Of a DNA stretch of 64,000 bases, positions 25,766 through 35,432 are shown piece after piece. The position numbers were made by a program, and so were the translations under genes. Origin of the DNA: G964020105 sp964020105 (lineage in GTDB: Bacteria > Pseudomonadota > Alphaproteobacteria > WRAU01 > Hepatincolaceae); assembly GCA_964020105.1 (NCBI GenBank), contig OZ026535.1:1302001-1366000 (forward strand). The letters run 5' to 3'. A model generated the notes under the pieces. That model worked only from the letters and a program-made list of their open reading frames with translations, was not told the DNA's origin and ran no database searches. Numbering within the stretch: position 1 is the stretch's first letter; every line of letters begins with the position of its first letter.

Positions 25766-26338
25766 ATGAAAAGAATCAGGAAGCAAGATCTGGAGACGCT
25801 GTTTTTAGAAACTGATCAGGAGCAGGAAAAAAAAACTGAGGAAGATATTAATTTTAAGCAATATCTGGCAGAAGTTAAGCCTATTAAAAGCAATAATAGT
25901 GTTGTTTTCACATCAGAGCAACTGCAAGATATAGATATAAATAATTCCTTTGCAGAGGAGAATATTTTTAGAGAAGAGGGGATAGTTGCAAAATTATCCC
26001 CAGAGGAATTAAGGAATATAAGGAAAAGGAAGGATAAAGTAGGGGCAATTCTAGATTTACATAGTTTAAATAGTGTTGAGGCACAGAGACAGTTAGATTA
26101 TTTTGTCAGAAAGAATTTTCACGAATCAAAGAGATTGCTTTTGGTCATTACAGGTAAGGGGATTAATTCTAAAGTTAGAGATAGTGATATGGGGATTTTA
26201 AAAAGCATGTTTTTAAAATGGGTTGATTATAGTGAGACAAGACGGTATGTAGTTTCATACTCAGAAGCTTTGCCGGAGGATGGTGGCGGTGGTGCTTTCT
26301 ACTTAAGATTAAAAAATAATAAAAAAATCAGGAAGTAA
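25766..26338 (+). CDS. Smr domain protein
   Basis: Protein with a C-terminal Smr (MutS2-related) domain, a fold with DNA or RNA endonuclease activity in some members. The diagnostic LDLHSLNSVEAQRQL is near residue 96 and LLVITGKGINS near 126, with a late GGGGAFYLRL block. The first ~85 residues are charged and probably disordered. It follows timA by 6 bases and ends the origin-side operon. Its in vivo substrate is unknown. Base composition matches its neighbours. Confidence 0.9.
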   Translation: MKRIRKQDLETLFLETDQEQEKKTEEDINFKQYLAEVKPIKSNNSVVFTSEQLQDIDINNSFAEENIFREEGIVAKLSPEELRNIRKRKDKVGAILDLHSLNSVEAQRQLDYFVRKNFHESKRLLLVITGKGINSKVRDSDMGILKSMFLKWVDYSETRRYVVSYSEALPEDGGGGAFYLRLKNNKKIRK

Positions 26339-26563
26339 AAAAAAGTTAAGTTATTTTTAATAGCCTTCGTATCTATTGGCTTATAGCGTAGAGGAGTACC
26401 TATTTCAACGTCATATATTTTTTAGAGAATCCAGCAGTGGAATGTTTGATGCAATAATTATAGATCTGTAACATGAAATTTAGGAGTATCTATTAAGTTT
26501 CAAGGTCTCTTGGTTTTCAGACTAACAACTGATTAGAATGTACTTTGTAATATAGGTTAAGGC

Positions 26564-27100
26564 TCAAAGTGGTGGAACAGCAGGGGTTACTTCTTCTTTT
26601 ATTGTATTATTAGGTGTACTTAGGATAGTTTTATTTTTTATTATGGCATCTATGAGGCATTTTTTGTAATTAATTTTTTCAAATTTACTGTTATATCCGT
26701 ATATTTTAGTTAGATTTTTATGTTTATTATCCCAGAAAAAGCTAACTATACAACTATCAAAGCGATATTGCCATATTTCTATAGCATCTTCATTTTTTAT
26801 AAGGTTAGGTGATCCTATAACGTTGAGGCTATCACTTTTAGTAAGACTAAGTAGATCTTTTTTGCCAGCTGTAATTTCCTCGTGCAAGCTAAGAGTTTTA
26901 ATTTCTTCATAAATGGGGATATCTTCCTTAGGATAGTTTTTTACAAACAACTCCTTATTGTTGCCAGATTTGGTAACAACTAGTGTGCTAATTCTAGTGG
27001 GTTTTTTAGGATTCTTTTGTTGTTGTTGAATGTTGTTACTAAAGCAACTTGCCAACAGAGGAATAATTAGGAATAGTAATAATATTTTTTTATTATTCAT
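26564..27100 (-). CDS. Lipoprotein with BamE-like pattern
   Basis: Residues 1-18 form a signal peptide ending in the lipobox LLASC, so Cys19 should be lipidated. The middle contains NVIGSPNLIKNEDAIEIWQYRF (from about residue 93), whose pattern of G-x-P, acidic residues and WQYR resembles BamE/OmlA-like and related alphaproteobacterial lipoproteins. The C-terminus is proline-rich (EEVTPAVPPL). It stands alone, divergent from ppa and convergent with smr. The exact family is unproven, and involvement in outer-membrane assembly is only a suggestion. The lipoprotein nature itself is clear. Confidence 0.7.
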   Translation of the reverse strand: MNNKKILLLFLIIPLLASCFSNNIQQQQKNPKKPTRISTLVVTKSGNNKELFVKNYPKEDIPIYEEIKTLSLHEEITAGKKDLLSLTKSDSLNVIGSPNLIKNEDAIEIWQYRFDSCIVSFFWDNKHKNLTKIYGYNSKFEKINYKKCLIDAIIKNKTILSTPNNTIKEEVTPAVPPL

Positions 27101-27484
27101 ATATTAAACGGTCTATATTTTGATTGTTTTTTCTATTAGAGCAACCAGAACTGCCTACTGAATTTTAATGATAAAGTAGATTTTATGCAAATTATTTAAA
27201 ATATATCGCCACTAATTATCATCATATGCTAGTATCATAGCGACAGTGAAGTTACAGAAAGTAATGCTTTGCATATGAGTTTTTGACATTATATCTTAAC
27301 TATGGTATACATTCCTATATCACTTGATATTTAGGTAATCCTAAATTTAGTGTTGAAAAAATACAGCCTTTTGTGGTAGCAAGAGGGTAAAATTGAAAAA
27401 AATTAATTACTACTAAATATGAATACAATGACAGATTTTGATCATATTTCTGCTTGATTGTTCTTAAAGATTAAGGAGTTTTTT
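27101..27484. other. 384-bp divergent spacer upstream of ppa
   Basis: Non-coding AT-rich DNA between the lipoprotein gene and ppa. It contains one good plus-strand promoter (27283-27311) and a short inverted repeat TTTAGGTAATCCTAAA downstream of it (about 27341-27356) that could be an operator. Nothing else was recognised. Confidence 0.55.
27283..27311 (+). promoter_or_regulatory. Probable promoter of ppa
   Basis: A perfect TTGACA (27283-27288), a 17-base spacer and TATACA (27306-27311). It leaves a leader of about 165 bases before the ppa start. It is the best sigma70-like pair seen in the window. Confidence 0.55.
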
Positions 27485-28012
27485 GTGGATATAGCTAAAA
27501 TTAAACTCGGTGATAAATTTCCTGAGGAATTCAATGCAGTGATAGAAATAGCGGCAGGACTTAATCCGGTTAAGTACGAGCTGGATAAGGACTCAGGAGC
27601 TTTGATTGTTGACCGATTTGTTGCAACTTCCATGTGTTATCCATGCAATTACGGATTTGTTCCACATACTTTAGCAGAAGACGGAGACCCTTTGGATGTA
27701 TTGGTATTCACACATATGCCGGTTATTCCTGGTAGTGTTATTAAGGTTAGGCCAATTGGAGTTTTAAATATGGTCGATGAAGCTGGAGGTGACGCTAAAA
27801 TTCTTTGTGTTCCTGTCAATAAAGTGACAAAATATTATCAAGATGTTCTCACCTATGAAGATTTACCTTCTTTATTAATAAAGCAAATAGTACATTTTTT
27901 TGAAAAATATAAAGATCTTGAAGAGGGTAAATGGGTTAAGGTGGAAGGATTTAAAGGAGTTGATGTTGCTAAAGCAATTTCTTTGGCTTCCATGAAAAGA
28001 TATAAAGATTAA
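27485..28012 (+). CDS. ppa: Inorganic pyrophosphatase
   Basis: Soluble family I pyrophosphatase, hydrolysing PPi to drive biosynthetic reactions in the cytosol. The conserved metal-site motif DGDPLDVLVF (about residues 66-75) and MCYPCNYGFVPHT before it are clear, as is the late KWVKVEGF block. The start is GTG at 27485, with TAAGGAG seven bases upstream, giving 175 residues, the family size. An in-frame TTG 27 bases upstream lacks such a site. It is followed by the cluster of small exported proteins. Confidence 0.96.
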   Translation: MDIAKIKLGDKFPEEFNAVIEIAAGLNPVKYELDKDSGALIVDRFVATSMCYPCNYGFVPHTLAEDGDPLDVLVFTHMPVIPGSVIKVRPIGVLNMVDEAGGDAKILCVPVNKVTKYYQDVLTYEDLPSLLIKQIVHFFEKYKDLEEGKWVKVEGFKGVDVAKAISLASMKRYKD

Positions 28013-28055
28013 GGTGCAGTTTGTTTAATTTGGTTTGTATTTAGGATATATTATA

Positions 28056-28562
28056 ATGCGTCAGGTAGTGATACTTTACCTATTGGTTTTTTCCCTGCTT
28101 ACTGGAGTATCTTCTGCTAAGGAGTATGATCCAAAAAAAAGAGATACAATCTCTGTTTTTTTTAATGCTTTCAAGCCATCACGTGTTTATGGAGTTAGCT
28201 CGGGTGATCCTAATGCCCAGAGGAGAAGTAATGAAGTACTTTATGGTTTTGGTCTTTCTTATAATGGGTTGCAGTTTAGTTATTCAGAGTTTTATAAAGA
28301 AGGAAAAAGATATAGTATAAATTATTATTTTTTAAGAGAGCTTGCAGTTAGTCCCTATATAGGAGGGGCATTGATTCAAGGCACAAACATCAAAGATACC
28401 GCAACCGCAAGAAGTTTGGATTCCTTTGATGGTGTTGCTGGAGTAGAAATTTCTTATTTTAAATATGTGCGGCCTTATTTTGAGTATAATCTTGCAAGCT
28501 CCCTTGTTATATTTGGAGTTAAATTCCATTTACCTTTTACAATAGAAAAAAGAAAAGCTTAG
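28056..28562 (+). CDS. Small exported protein, probable outer-membrane barrel
   Basis: 168 residues with a clear signal peptide (MRQVVILYLLVFSLLTGVSSA, about 1-21). The mature part alternates short hydrophobic and polar stretches rich in Tyr and Phe (LYGFGLSYNGLQFSYSEFY, YSINYYFL, VAGVEISYFKYVRPYFEY), typical of a small eight-stranded barrel. The start at 28056 is chosen for the signal peptide and an AGGA site; an upstream in-frame TTG is unlikely. It is the first of three consecutive genes for small exported proteins between ppa and mutS. No specific family was recognised. Confidence 0.6.
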   Translation: MRQVVILYLLVFSLLTGVSSAKEYDPKKRDTISVFFNAFKPSRVYGVSSGDPNAQRRSNEVLYGFGLSYNGLQFSYSEFYKEGKRYSINYYFLRELAVSPYIGGALIQGTNIKDTATARSLDSFDGVAGVEISYFKYVRPYFEYNLASSLVIFGVKFHLPFTIEKRKA

Positions 28563-28624
28563 TTAAGCACATAGGCTTTAGTTGATTTAATAATTATGTT
28601 ATCAGTACAAATATGGAGGTTGCT

Positions 28625-29227
28625 ATGTTAAAAATAAAATTTTTTGCCTTGGTATTCTTATCACTAGTATGTATTTTTGATGATCTTTTTGCCCTTCCTT
28701 TGGTTCCCGATATTTATATTGGTGGTGCTATTTATAGTGGGGAAAATAAGATAAAAGATGTTTACAATAATAATAGTAGCATAGGTACTAGAGATGGTAC
28801 GTTTAAAAATAAGTCTTATTTATTATCAATTGGCATACGACCAATTGATCTACCAATTTTAGGGAATTTTAGATTTGAGGGTAGTTACTCTGGGTCTATA
28901 TCTGGTGATAATGCTGCCTCTAAATACGGACTTGTTATGTATTTTGATCTTTTTAGATTTATTCCTATTATTAATCCTTATATTGGCTTGGGTTACAGCA
29001 ATACATCCTATGACTTCAAAGATTCTTATAAGAATTTAAAAAATAATGTTGGTGAATACTCTATGCATGGAGGTCTAAATATTTCACCTCCTTTTATACC
29101 CTTTGATGTTTATTTGGAGTATAAATATTTTGTTGCAGGTGATTCCTTTGCTGTTAATAAATTAAATAGTTATAAAGTAGAAGGTAGCAACATTATGCTA
29201 GGAGCTAGATTTTATTTCTTAAAATAA
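28625..29227 (+). CDS. Small exported protein, probable outer-membrane barrel
   Basis: 200 residues. The signal peptide (MLKIKFFALVFLSLVCIFDDLFA, about 1-23) is followed by a barrel-like mature part beginning LPLVPDIYIGGAIYSG, with motifs like FRFEGSYSGSISG, YIGLGYSNTSYDF and a terminal LGARFYF strand. The ATG at 28625 has GGAGG five bases upstream; an ATG 12 bases earlier actually overlaps that site. The overall pattern (IYIGGAIYSG ... NPYIGLGY ... GARFYF) resembles the surface-antigen/OmpW-like small barrels common in Rickettsiales, but I cannot assign a family. Confidence 0.6.
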   Translation: MLKIKFFALVFLSLVCIFDDLFALPLVPDIYIGGAIYSGENKIKDVYNNNSSIGTRDGTFKNKSYLLSIGIRPIDLPILGNFRFEGSYSGSISGDNAASKYGLVMYFDLFRFIPIINPYIGLGYSNTSYDFKDSYKNLKNNVGEYSMHGGLNISPPFIPFDVYLEYKYFVAGDSFAVNKLNSYKVEGSNIMLGARFYFLK

Positions 29228-29287
29228 TTATTATTGGTTATATTATAAATATTTAGTATTATTACTAGTGTGAAGTTTAGGGATTAA

Positions 29288-30142
29288 ATGTATTTGGTTG
29301 GTTATTTCATGAAGTTTTTATATAGAAAGTCTATGTTAGTCTTTGTATTTTTGTTAGTATTAAGTGTATCTTGTTTTGCACTTTATCCAGAAAAAGAATC
29401 TTATCCTTATAAAAGGGACGACTTTGGTGTCTATCTAGGACTTGGAGTTGGCCCTTCCACCAGTAATACTTTTGGCTTAGCCGGGAAGGAAAGCTATCAG
29501 GGGCTGTATTACCCTATCAAGACATTATCTTCTTTAATAGCCTCAGCAAAACTAGGTCTTAGGATTTGGGATTTTAGAATTGAAAGTGAATATTTGAAAT
29601 TACATCAATGGTATAGTGTTATGAATAAAAGCGGTAGTTATCATAGTGCTTCCCTAAATACAGGATTGCCTACTAAAGGGCAAGAAGTATTACAGTCTTT
29701 GGCTATTAATCTTTATTATGACATGAGATTTATATCTGATAATGTTTATCCTTACATTGGTGTAGGTATTGGAAGAGGTAATGTTAAATATCTTATAGTG
29801 GATGAGAAAATGCAACCTAATGGGTTTGGTGAACAGTATCATGGTAATAAGGATACACTGTTTAATCATATAATGTTTGGTGTGCAACATGATATGAAAG
29901 TTATAAGAGCTTCTGTTGCCGCTGAATACAGATTAACTACAATGGGTCAAGTATCTCTTACACCCAATAATGATGGCACTAAAGGAGCAGATTGGATGTC
30001 TACCTGTGCCAATACTAAGCCAGATCCCAAGTGTCCTGGCAAAGCAGAATCATTAGTTGGTGCAGATTGGAAACCTGCTACGTCTAAAAATGTGAGTGGT
30101 TTATTTCATTCCATATTTTTTAGTATAAAATACTACTTATAG
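29288..30142 (+). CDS. Exported protein, probable outer-membrane barrel
   Basis: 284 residues with an N-terminal signal peptide ending near SVSCFA (about residue 31), then FGVYLGLGVGPSTSN, a typical first barrel strand. Later strands include IWDFRIESEYLKL, VYPYIGVGIGRGNVKYL and VIRASVAAEYRLTTMG; the C-terminus ends in alternating aromatic residues (IFFSIKYYL). A Cys pair lies in MSTCANTKPDPKCPG near residue 238, probably a surface loop disulphide. An AGGG site precedes the ATG; a second ATG seven codons in is possible. Third of the ppa-mutS exported cluster; no exact family was recognised. Confidence 0.6.
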   Translation: MYLVGYFMKFLYRKSMLVFVFLLVLSVSCFALYPEKESYPYKRDDFGVYLGLGVGPSTSNTFGLAGKESYQGLYYPIKTLSSLIASAKLGLRIWDFRIESEYLKLHQWYSVMNKSGSYHSASLNTGLPTKGQEVLQSLAINLYYDMRFISDNVYPYIGVGIGRGNVKYLIVDEKMQPNGFGEQYHGNKDTLFNHIMFGVQHDMKVIRASVAAEYRLTTMGQVSLTPNNDGTKGADWMSTCANTKPDPKCPGKAESLVGADWKPATSKNVSGLFHSIFFSIKYYL

Positions 30143-30194
30143 CACTCAATAGGCTGTCCAAGGGAGTAATAATCCATAGATTTTTTGTGATTTA

Positions 30195-32837
30195 ATGAAA
30201 AAAGATGAAAATAGGGTTGCAGAATTAAGTCCTGTGATGCAACAGTATCTACGAATAAAGGAAGCTCATAGGGATTATATTCTGTTTTTTCGTATGGGTG
30301 ATTTCTATGAAATGTTCATGAGTGACGCTATTCTTGCCTCTGGAGTTCTGGGTATTATTTTAACTAGAAAGATAGTTGGTGGGGGGAAGGAAATTGAGAT
30401 GTGTGGGGTTCCTGTACACTCTTATGAGTCTTATCTAAACCGTCTTATTAAGCGAGGATATAGCGTTGCCATTTGTGATCAATTGGAAACGCCAGAGGAA
30501 GCAAAGAAGCGTGGCTATAAATCGATTGTTAATAGGGACGTTGTAAGGATTATTACTCCTGGTACTATTATCGAGGAAGCCCTATTGGAGCAGAGTAGTT
30601 ATAATTATTTAGCTGCGGTTGTTGTGCAACAAAAGAAAGTTGCTTTGGCTTGGATTGATATATCCAGTGGTGATTTTTATGTGGAATCTTTTGCCCAGGC
30701 CGATTTAAATAGTGCTTTGAATAAAATTCTACCTAAGGAAATATTGATTTCTGATAGTATGGATAAGGAGTTGCTATTTGAGGATTTTAGATTGCTAACT
30801 ACAGTGGTTGGGAAGAATAATTTTGAGAAAAAGTCTTGTTTAGATGCCTTACAGAGAGTATTTGATAGTAAGGCTCTTATTCTTGATTCTCTGGAAGAAA
30901 TTGAAAAAATTGCTTGTGGTATAATATTACAATATGTGGAGCTTACTCAGAAAAGTGTGATAAATGTGTCTTTGCCGAAAAAAGACTACAGCTCTACATA
31001 TTTAAGAATGGATTCTTTTACCAGGAGGAGTTTAGAAATTAATCAATCGTATTCTGGTGAAAAAGAGGGGTCATTGCGTGAGGCTATGGATTACACCTTA
31101 ACACCACAGGGATCAAGATTATTGGGGCAGTGGATTAATAATCCGCTTAAAGATATTAAGCAGATAGAAGAGCGTCTTCTTGTGGTGGATTTTTTTGTAA
31201 GTAATCCAGAGGTTTTGCAAAAGTTACGTAATTCTTTACAGAAGATAGGGGATGTTGAAAGGGCAATTGGCAGAATAGTTTTAAATAAAGGCTCAGTTCT
31301 TGATTTAGGAGTTTTACGTACTTGCTTTAAGACTATGATTGAAATTAGAGGAGTTTTTTTTAGGCAAGTCATGCCGGGTCCCCTAGAAAATCTTTTAGCA
31401 TCTTTAGGAAAGCATGGAGCTTTGTATCATTTGTTAGAAGAAAAAATAATCCCTGGACTTAGTATTGCCGAAAAGGAAACAGGATTTTTAAATCCTAGGG
31501 GCTCCTTAAATTACAATCAAGCTAGGGAGAGGCATAAAGAGTTATTGCTTCAAGTAAGTCATTTGCAAGAAAAATACACTTTAAAATTAAATATACCTAA
31601 TCTTAAGATATTAAATACTGCTGTAGCTGGATTTTTTATTGAAACACCACTTAAGCACGCTGTTGCAATCAGTACAAATTCTCATTTTAAGCATAAAAGT
31701 ACTAATGCGACAACTGTACGCTATACAACAGATGAGCTCAGAGATTTAGAAGGGCATATTGCCAAAACTTTAGATCTAATTGATGGGATAGAAAAAGATA
31801 TTCTTAGGAATCTTTTTGCTGAGATAGTTAAAGAAAGGGAAGCTTTACAGCTTTCAGCTAAGGTGATTGCTAATCTTGATGTTTTTGCATCTTTTGCCAG
31901 CTTTGCCATAGATATGGATCTTGTACGCCCTTCTCTTGATACTTCTAATAATTTATTTATTAAGGAAGGTAGGCATATAGTTGTACAAAAGCGCCTAAAA
32001 GAACTTAGTGCTACCTCTTTTGTTCCTAATGATTGTTTTATGGATAATAATAAAAATATTTTTTTAATTAGTGGGCCAAATATGTCTGGAAAAAGTACTT
32101 TCCTTAGGCAAAATGCAGTGATTATTATTATAGCTCAGATAGGATCATTTGTTCCAGCTAGGGAGGCCAAAATAGGGGTAGTAGATTCTATATTTTCTAG
32201 GGTTGGGGCCAGTGATGATTTATTCAAAGGACAATCCACTTTCATGGTGGAAATGATAGAGTTAGCTACAATTTTAAATTATGCCACTGCAAATTCTTTT
32301 TTAATTCTTGATGAAATAGGTCGGGGAACCTCTACTTATGACGGTCTTTCCATAGCGTACGCTACCCTTGAATATATAAACAGTACTCTTAAAGCTAAAA
32401 GTTTATTTGCCACTCATTATCATGAACTTACTAGCCTTGAGGGCTCTTTAGATAAACTTGAATGCTATTATGTTAAAGTTATTGAAGAGAGAAACAAGAT
32501 AGTGTTTATGCATTCTCTTCATCGTGGAGTTAGTGGTAAATCTTACGGAATAGAGGTCGCAAAAATGGCTGGACTACCAGATTTTGTTATAAAAAGGGCA
32601 AGAACAGTTTTAGCAGAGCTAGAAGAGAAATCTAAGAGAGACCTTGGTAAACAAGAATTACCTTTATTTGCATGTAATTATAATGCTAATAATTTAGAGT
32701 CAGGTAATCAAGATAATCTCTCTGTGGATTATAAAAAACTAGTTGATGAGATAGAAATTTTAGATGTTGATAATTTAACTCCTAAGGAGGCATTAGAGAT
32801 AATTTACAGACTGCATGCTCTATGCAAAGCGATATAA
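30195..32837 (+). CDS. mutS: DNA mismatch repair protein MutS
   Basis: Recognises base mismatches and recruits MutL. The mismatch-contact motif GDFYEMF (Phe37 and Glu39 of the F-x-E pair) lies in the N-terminal domain; connector, core and clamp regions follow; the ABC-type ATPase has Walker A SGPNMSGKSTFLRQN near residue 625 and Walker B FLILDEIGRGTSTYDGLS near 700; the helix-turn-helix block VAKMAGLPDFVIKRA is near 790. Length 880 is normal. The end overlaps the beginning of the murJ reading frame. It starts the long plus-strand run that ends at lnt. Confidence 0.97.
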   Translation: MKKDENRVAELSPVMQQYLRIKEAHRDYILFFRMGDFYEMFMSDAILASGVLGIILTRKIVGGGKEIEMCGVPVHSYESYLNRLIKRGYSVAICDQLETPEEAKKRGYKSIVNRDVVRIITPGTIIEEALLEQSSYNYLAAVVVQQKKVALAWIDISSGDFYVESFAQADLNSALNKILPKEILISDSMDKELLFEDFRLLTTVVGKNNFEKKSCLDALQRVFDSKALILDSLEEIEKIACGIILQYVELTQKSVINVSLPKKDYSSTYLRMDSFTRRSLEINQSYSGEKEGSLREAMDYTLTPQGSRLLGQWINNPLKDIKQIEERLLVVDFFVSNPEVLQKLRNSLQKIGDVERAIGRIVLNKGSVLDLGVLRTCFKTMIEIRGVFFRQVMPGPLENLLASLGKHGALYHLLEEKIIPGLSIAEKETGFLNPRGSLNYNQARERHKELLLQVSHLQEKYTLKLNIPNLKILNTAVAGFFIETPLKHAVAISTNSHFKHKSTNATTVRYTTDELRDLEGHIAKTLDLIDGIEKDILRNLFAEIVKEREALQLSAKVIANLDVFASFASFAIDMDLVRPSLDTSNNLFIKEGRHIVVQKRLKELSATSFVPNDCFMDNNKNIFLISGPNMSGKSTFLRQNAVIIIIAQIGSFVPAREAKIGVVDSIFSRVGASDDLFKGQSTFMVEMIELATILNYATANSFLILDEIGRGTSTYDGLSIAYATLEYINSTLKAKSLFATHYHELTSLEGSLDKLECYYVKVIEERNKIVFMHSLHRGVSGKSYGIEVAKMAGLPDFVIKRARTVLAELEEKSKRDLGKQELPLFACNYNANNLESGNQDNLSVDYKKLVDEIEILDVDNLTPKEALEIIYRLHALCKAI

Positions 32838-32845
32838 GAATCCAT

Positions 32846-34399
32846 ATGAATATTAAAAATATCATCAAGGTTAGCTTTTTCACTTTACTTAGTAGATTCC
32901 TTGGTTTGTTTAGGGATATTATCCTAAGTAGATATTTGGGTGCTAGTTTAATATCCGACGCTTTTTTTGTAGCTTTTAAAATTCCCAATTTATTTAGGCG
33001 ATTCTTTGCAGAAGGTAGCATGCAATCAGCCTTTATTCCTTTATTTTCCAAGCTAATTACTAAAGATATTAACAAAGCTCGCAGATTCTCTGCGGAAGTT
33101 TTTACTTTGTTTTTTTTGCTTCTAATTTGCTTTATAATTACTCTAGAAGTATTTGCTCCTTACGTTATTCAATTCATATCGCCAGGCCTTGCTGAAAAAG
33201 GATCTGATATTTTTAATTTAGCTGTAGCATTATTAAGAATCACCTTACCATATCTATTATTTGTTTCTCTTTCCTCTTTTTATTCATCAATTTTAAACTC
33301 CCTAGGAAAATTTGCTCTTGTGGCGTTTCTACCGGCACTGCTAAATATTTCCATGATTATACTTCTGCTATTTGCTACTAATTATCCTTCTATCTTTATT
33401 AATAATGCTTACGCTGCAAGCTACGGTGTCCTATTTGGAGGAGTCTTACAATTAGCTATGGTTGTTTTTGCTTGTTATAAAAAAAAATGGTTTATTAGTT
33501 TTACTATCGTTAAAAAAATTGGCATCCACAGCAAAAGCTTTTTTAAACGGTTAGTACCAGTTGTATTAGGAGCAGGGGTCTATCAGGTTAATATTATAAT
33601 AGATCTTTTTGTTGCTTCTTTTTTGCCTATCGGTGCAATATCTTACTTGTTTTATGCTGATCGAATATATCAACTACCTCTTGCTATCATCGGTATTGCC
33701 ATAGGAACTGTTATCTTACCCAGTATAGCCTCAGCTTCTTCTGACATTAAACATATTATTAAGCAAAAAGCCATCCTTTTAGCTTTAAGCATAACCTTAC
33801 CTGCCACGCTTGGCTTATTTATCTTCTCTGAAGAAATCATCATGGTGATATTTTTCGGCGGTCAATTCAACTTAGCTGCTGTGAAAACTACATCTATAAT
33901 TTTAGCTATTTACTCTCTTTCTCTTCCTGCCAATATTTTAATAAAAATTATATTGCCTTTTTTCTACGCACAAGGCGATACTAAAACTCCTCTTTACACT
34001 ACACTTGCTTGTTTAGCTACTAATCTAATACTAGTGTTTTATTTGGCAAACTTGTTTGGTGTCTACGGTATTGCCTTTGCCACTGTTGTTGCTTCTTATT
34101 TGAATTTTCTTCTCTTAAGCCTTTTTCTTATCAAAAAAGACGGCTTGCATTTTAACAGCAATTTTATTACAGAAATTAAAAACATACTCTATATCTCCAT
34201 ATTATTAATTATATACTTAATCTTTATAAAAAATATCCTTGCCTATTTCCCTATGGAGTTATTTTGGTTTAGAATGACATTCCTAGTATTTGTAATTTCT
34301 GCCATAATATTGGTTGTTTTTGTAGCTAAAATACTTAATGCTGAGCTATATTTAGAATTGAGTAAAATCTTTAATACAAATAAAAACAAAGAGAGTTAA
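32846..34399 (+). CDS. murJ: Lipid II flippase MurJ (MviN)
   Basis: Inner-membrane flippase exporting the peptidoglycan precursor lipid II. About 14 hydrophobic segments and the family N-terminus FFTLLSRFLGLFRDIILSRY near residue 9 are visible, then RRFFAEGSMQSAFIPLF near 50, and GAISYLFYADRIYQLPLAI near 270, all MurJ signatures. I use the ATG at 32846 because it gives the usual N-terminal length; an ATG at 32822 inside mutS adds eight residues. Its presence, with the Bax-like hydrolase downstream, suggests that the cell still makes some peptidoglycan. trpS follows immediately. Confidence 0.92.
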   Translation: MNIKNIIKVSFFTLLSRFLGLFRDIILSRYLGASLISDAFFVAFKIPNLFRRFFAEGSMQSAFIPLFSKLITKDINKARRFSAEVFTLFFLLLICFIITLEVFAPYVIQFISPGLAEKGSDIFNLAVALLRITLPYLLFVSLSSFYSSILNSLGKFALVAFLPALLNISMIILLLFATNYPSIFINNAYAASYGVLFGGVLQLAMVVFACYKKKWFISFTIVKKIGIHSKSFFKRLVPVVLGAGVYQVNIIIDLFVASFLPIGAISYLFYADRIYQLPLAIIGIAIGTVILPSIASASSDIKHIIKQKAILLALSITLPATLGLFIFSEEIIMVIFFGGQFNLAAVKTTSIILAIYSLSLPANILIKIILPFFYAQGDTKTPLYTTLACLATNLILVFYLANLFGVYGIAFATVVASYLNFLLLSLFLIKKDGLHFNSNFITEIKNILYISILLIIYLIFIKNILAYFPMELFWFRMTFLVFVISAIILVVFVAKILNAELYLELSKIFNTNKNKES

Positions 34400-35401
34400 A
34401 TGAAAACAGTTTTTTCTGGTATTCAACCAACAGGTGATATCCATTTAGGAAACTACATTGGTGCAATCAACAATTGGGTTAAATTACAAAAACCAGACCA
34501 TAAAAATATATATTGTGTAGTGGATTTACACGCCATCACTACTTTACAAAATCCTCATACTTTAAGAAATAACACTCTAAAGCTTATGGCATGGCTTTTA
34601 GCTTGTGGAATTGATCCGGAAAGATCAATTTTATTCCTCCAAAGTACCAATCAAGACCACGCTGAGCTAGCTTGGCTTTTAAACTGTAGCGCAAATATAG
34701 GCTGGCTTAACCGTATGACCCAATTTAAAGACAAAGCAGGTAAAGATAAAGAAACTAGTTCAGTCGGACTTTACGTTTATCCAGTCCTCCAGGCAGCTGA
34801 CATCCTCCTATATGATACTAACATAGTTCCAATTGGTGAAGACCAAAAGCAACATATTGAGTTAGCTCGCGACATCGCTCTCAAGTTTAATAGAAATTAC
34901 TCTTGCCATGCCTTTACTATCCCTGAACCCCTTATAATTAAAGAACAAGCTAGAATAATGTCCTTAAGAGATTCTACAAAAAAAATGAGCAAATCTGATC
35001 CCTCTGACAACGCTAAAATCTTATTTTCTGATACTGAGGAGTCCATTGCCCAAAAAATTATGAAAGCTAAAACAGATTCTCTCCCTATGCCAATCTCTCT
35101 AATCGACGCTGCAGAAAGAGGTGAAATACTTAATCTATTAAAAATATATTCTTTTTGTTCATCTTTAAGTATAGAACATATTCTGTTAAACTATCAACAT
35201 GCTGATTTTTCTATTTTTAAAAAAGATCTAGCTAATCTTTTAATTGAAATTATTAATCCAATAAGAGATAAACAACTTGCTTTAATGAATAATCAAGACT
35301 ATCTATTACAAATACTAAACAATGGCGCCAATAAAGCTAAAGAACTCTCAGATAAAAAAATAAAGTACTTAAAGGAGATTATAGGTTTTTTAAAAAACTA
35401 G
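34400..35401 (+). CDS. trpS: Tryptophanyl-tRNA synthetase
   Basis: Class I aminoacyl-tRNA synthetase charging tRNA-Trp. The HIGH-type motif is DIHLGNYIGAI at residues 13-23 after SGIQPTG, and the KMSKS motif is KKMSKSDPSD near 195. GEDQKQHIELARDIA near 150 is also characteristic. Length 333 is normal. The ATG is directly adjacent to the murJ stop. No doubt about family. Confidence 0.97.
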   Translation: MKTVFSGIQPTGDIHLGNYIGAINNWVKLQKPDHKNIYCVVDLHAITTLQNPHTLRNNTLKLMAWLLACGIDPERSILFLQSTNQDHAELAWLLNCSANIGWLNRMTQFKDKAGKDKETSSVGLYVYPVLQAADILLYDTNIVPIGEDQKQHIELARDIALKFNRNYSCHAFTIPEPLIIKEQARIMSLRDSTKKMSKSDPSDNAKILFSDTEESIAQKIMKAKTDSLPMPISLIDAAERGEILNLLKIYSFCSSLSIEHILLNYQHADFSIFKKDLANLLIEIINPIRDKQLALMNNQDYLLQILNNGANKAKELSDKKIKYLKEIIGFLKN

Positions 35402-35432
35402 TGCCAACAACTCATCATCAATGGAGGTAACC

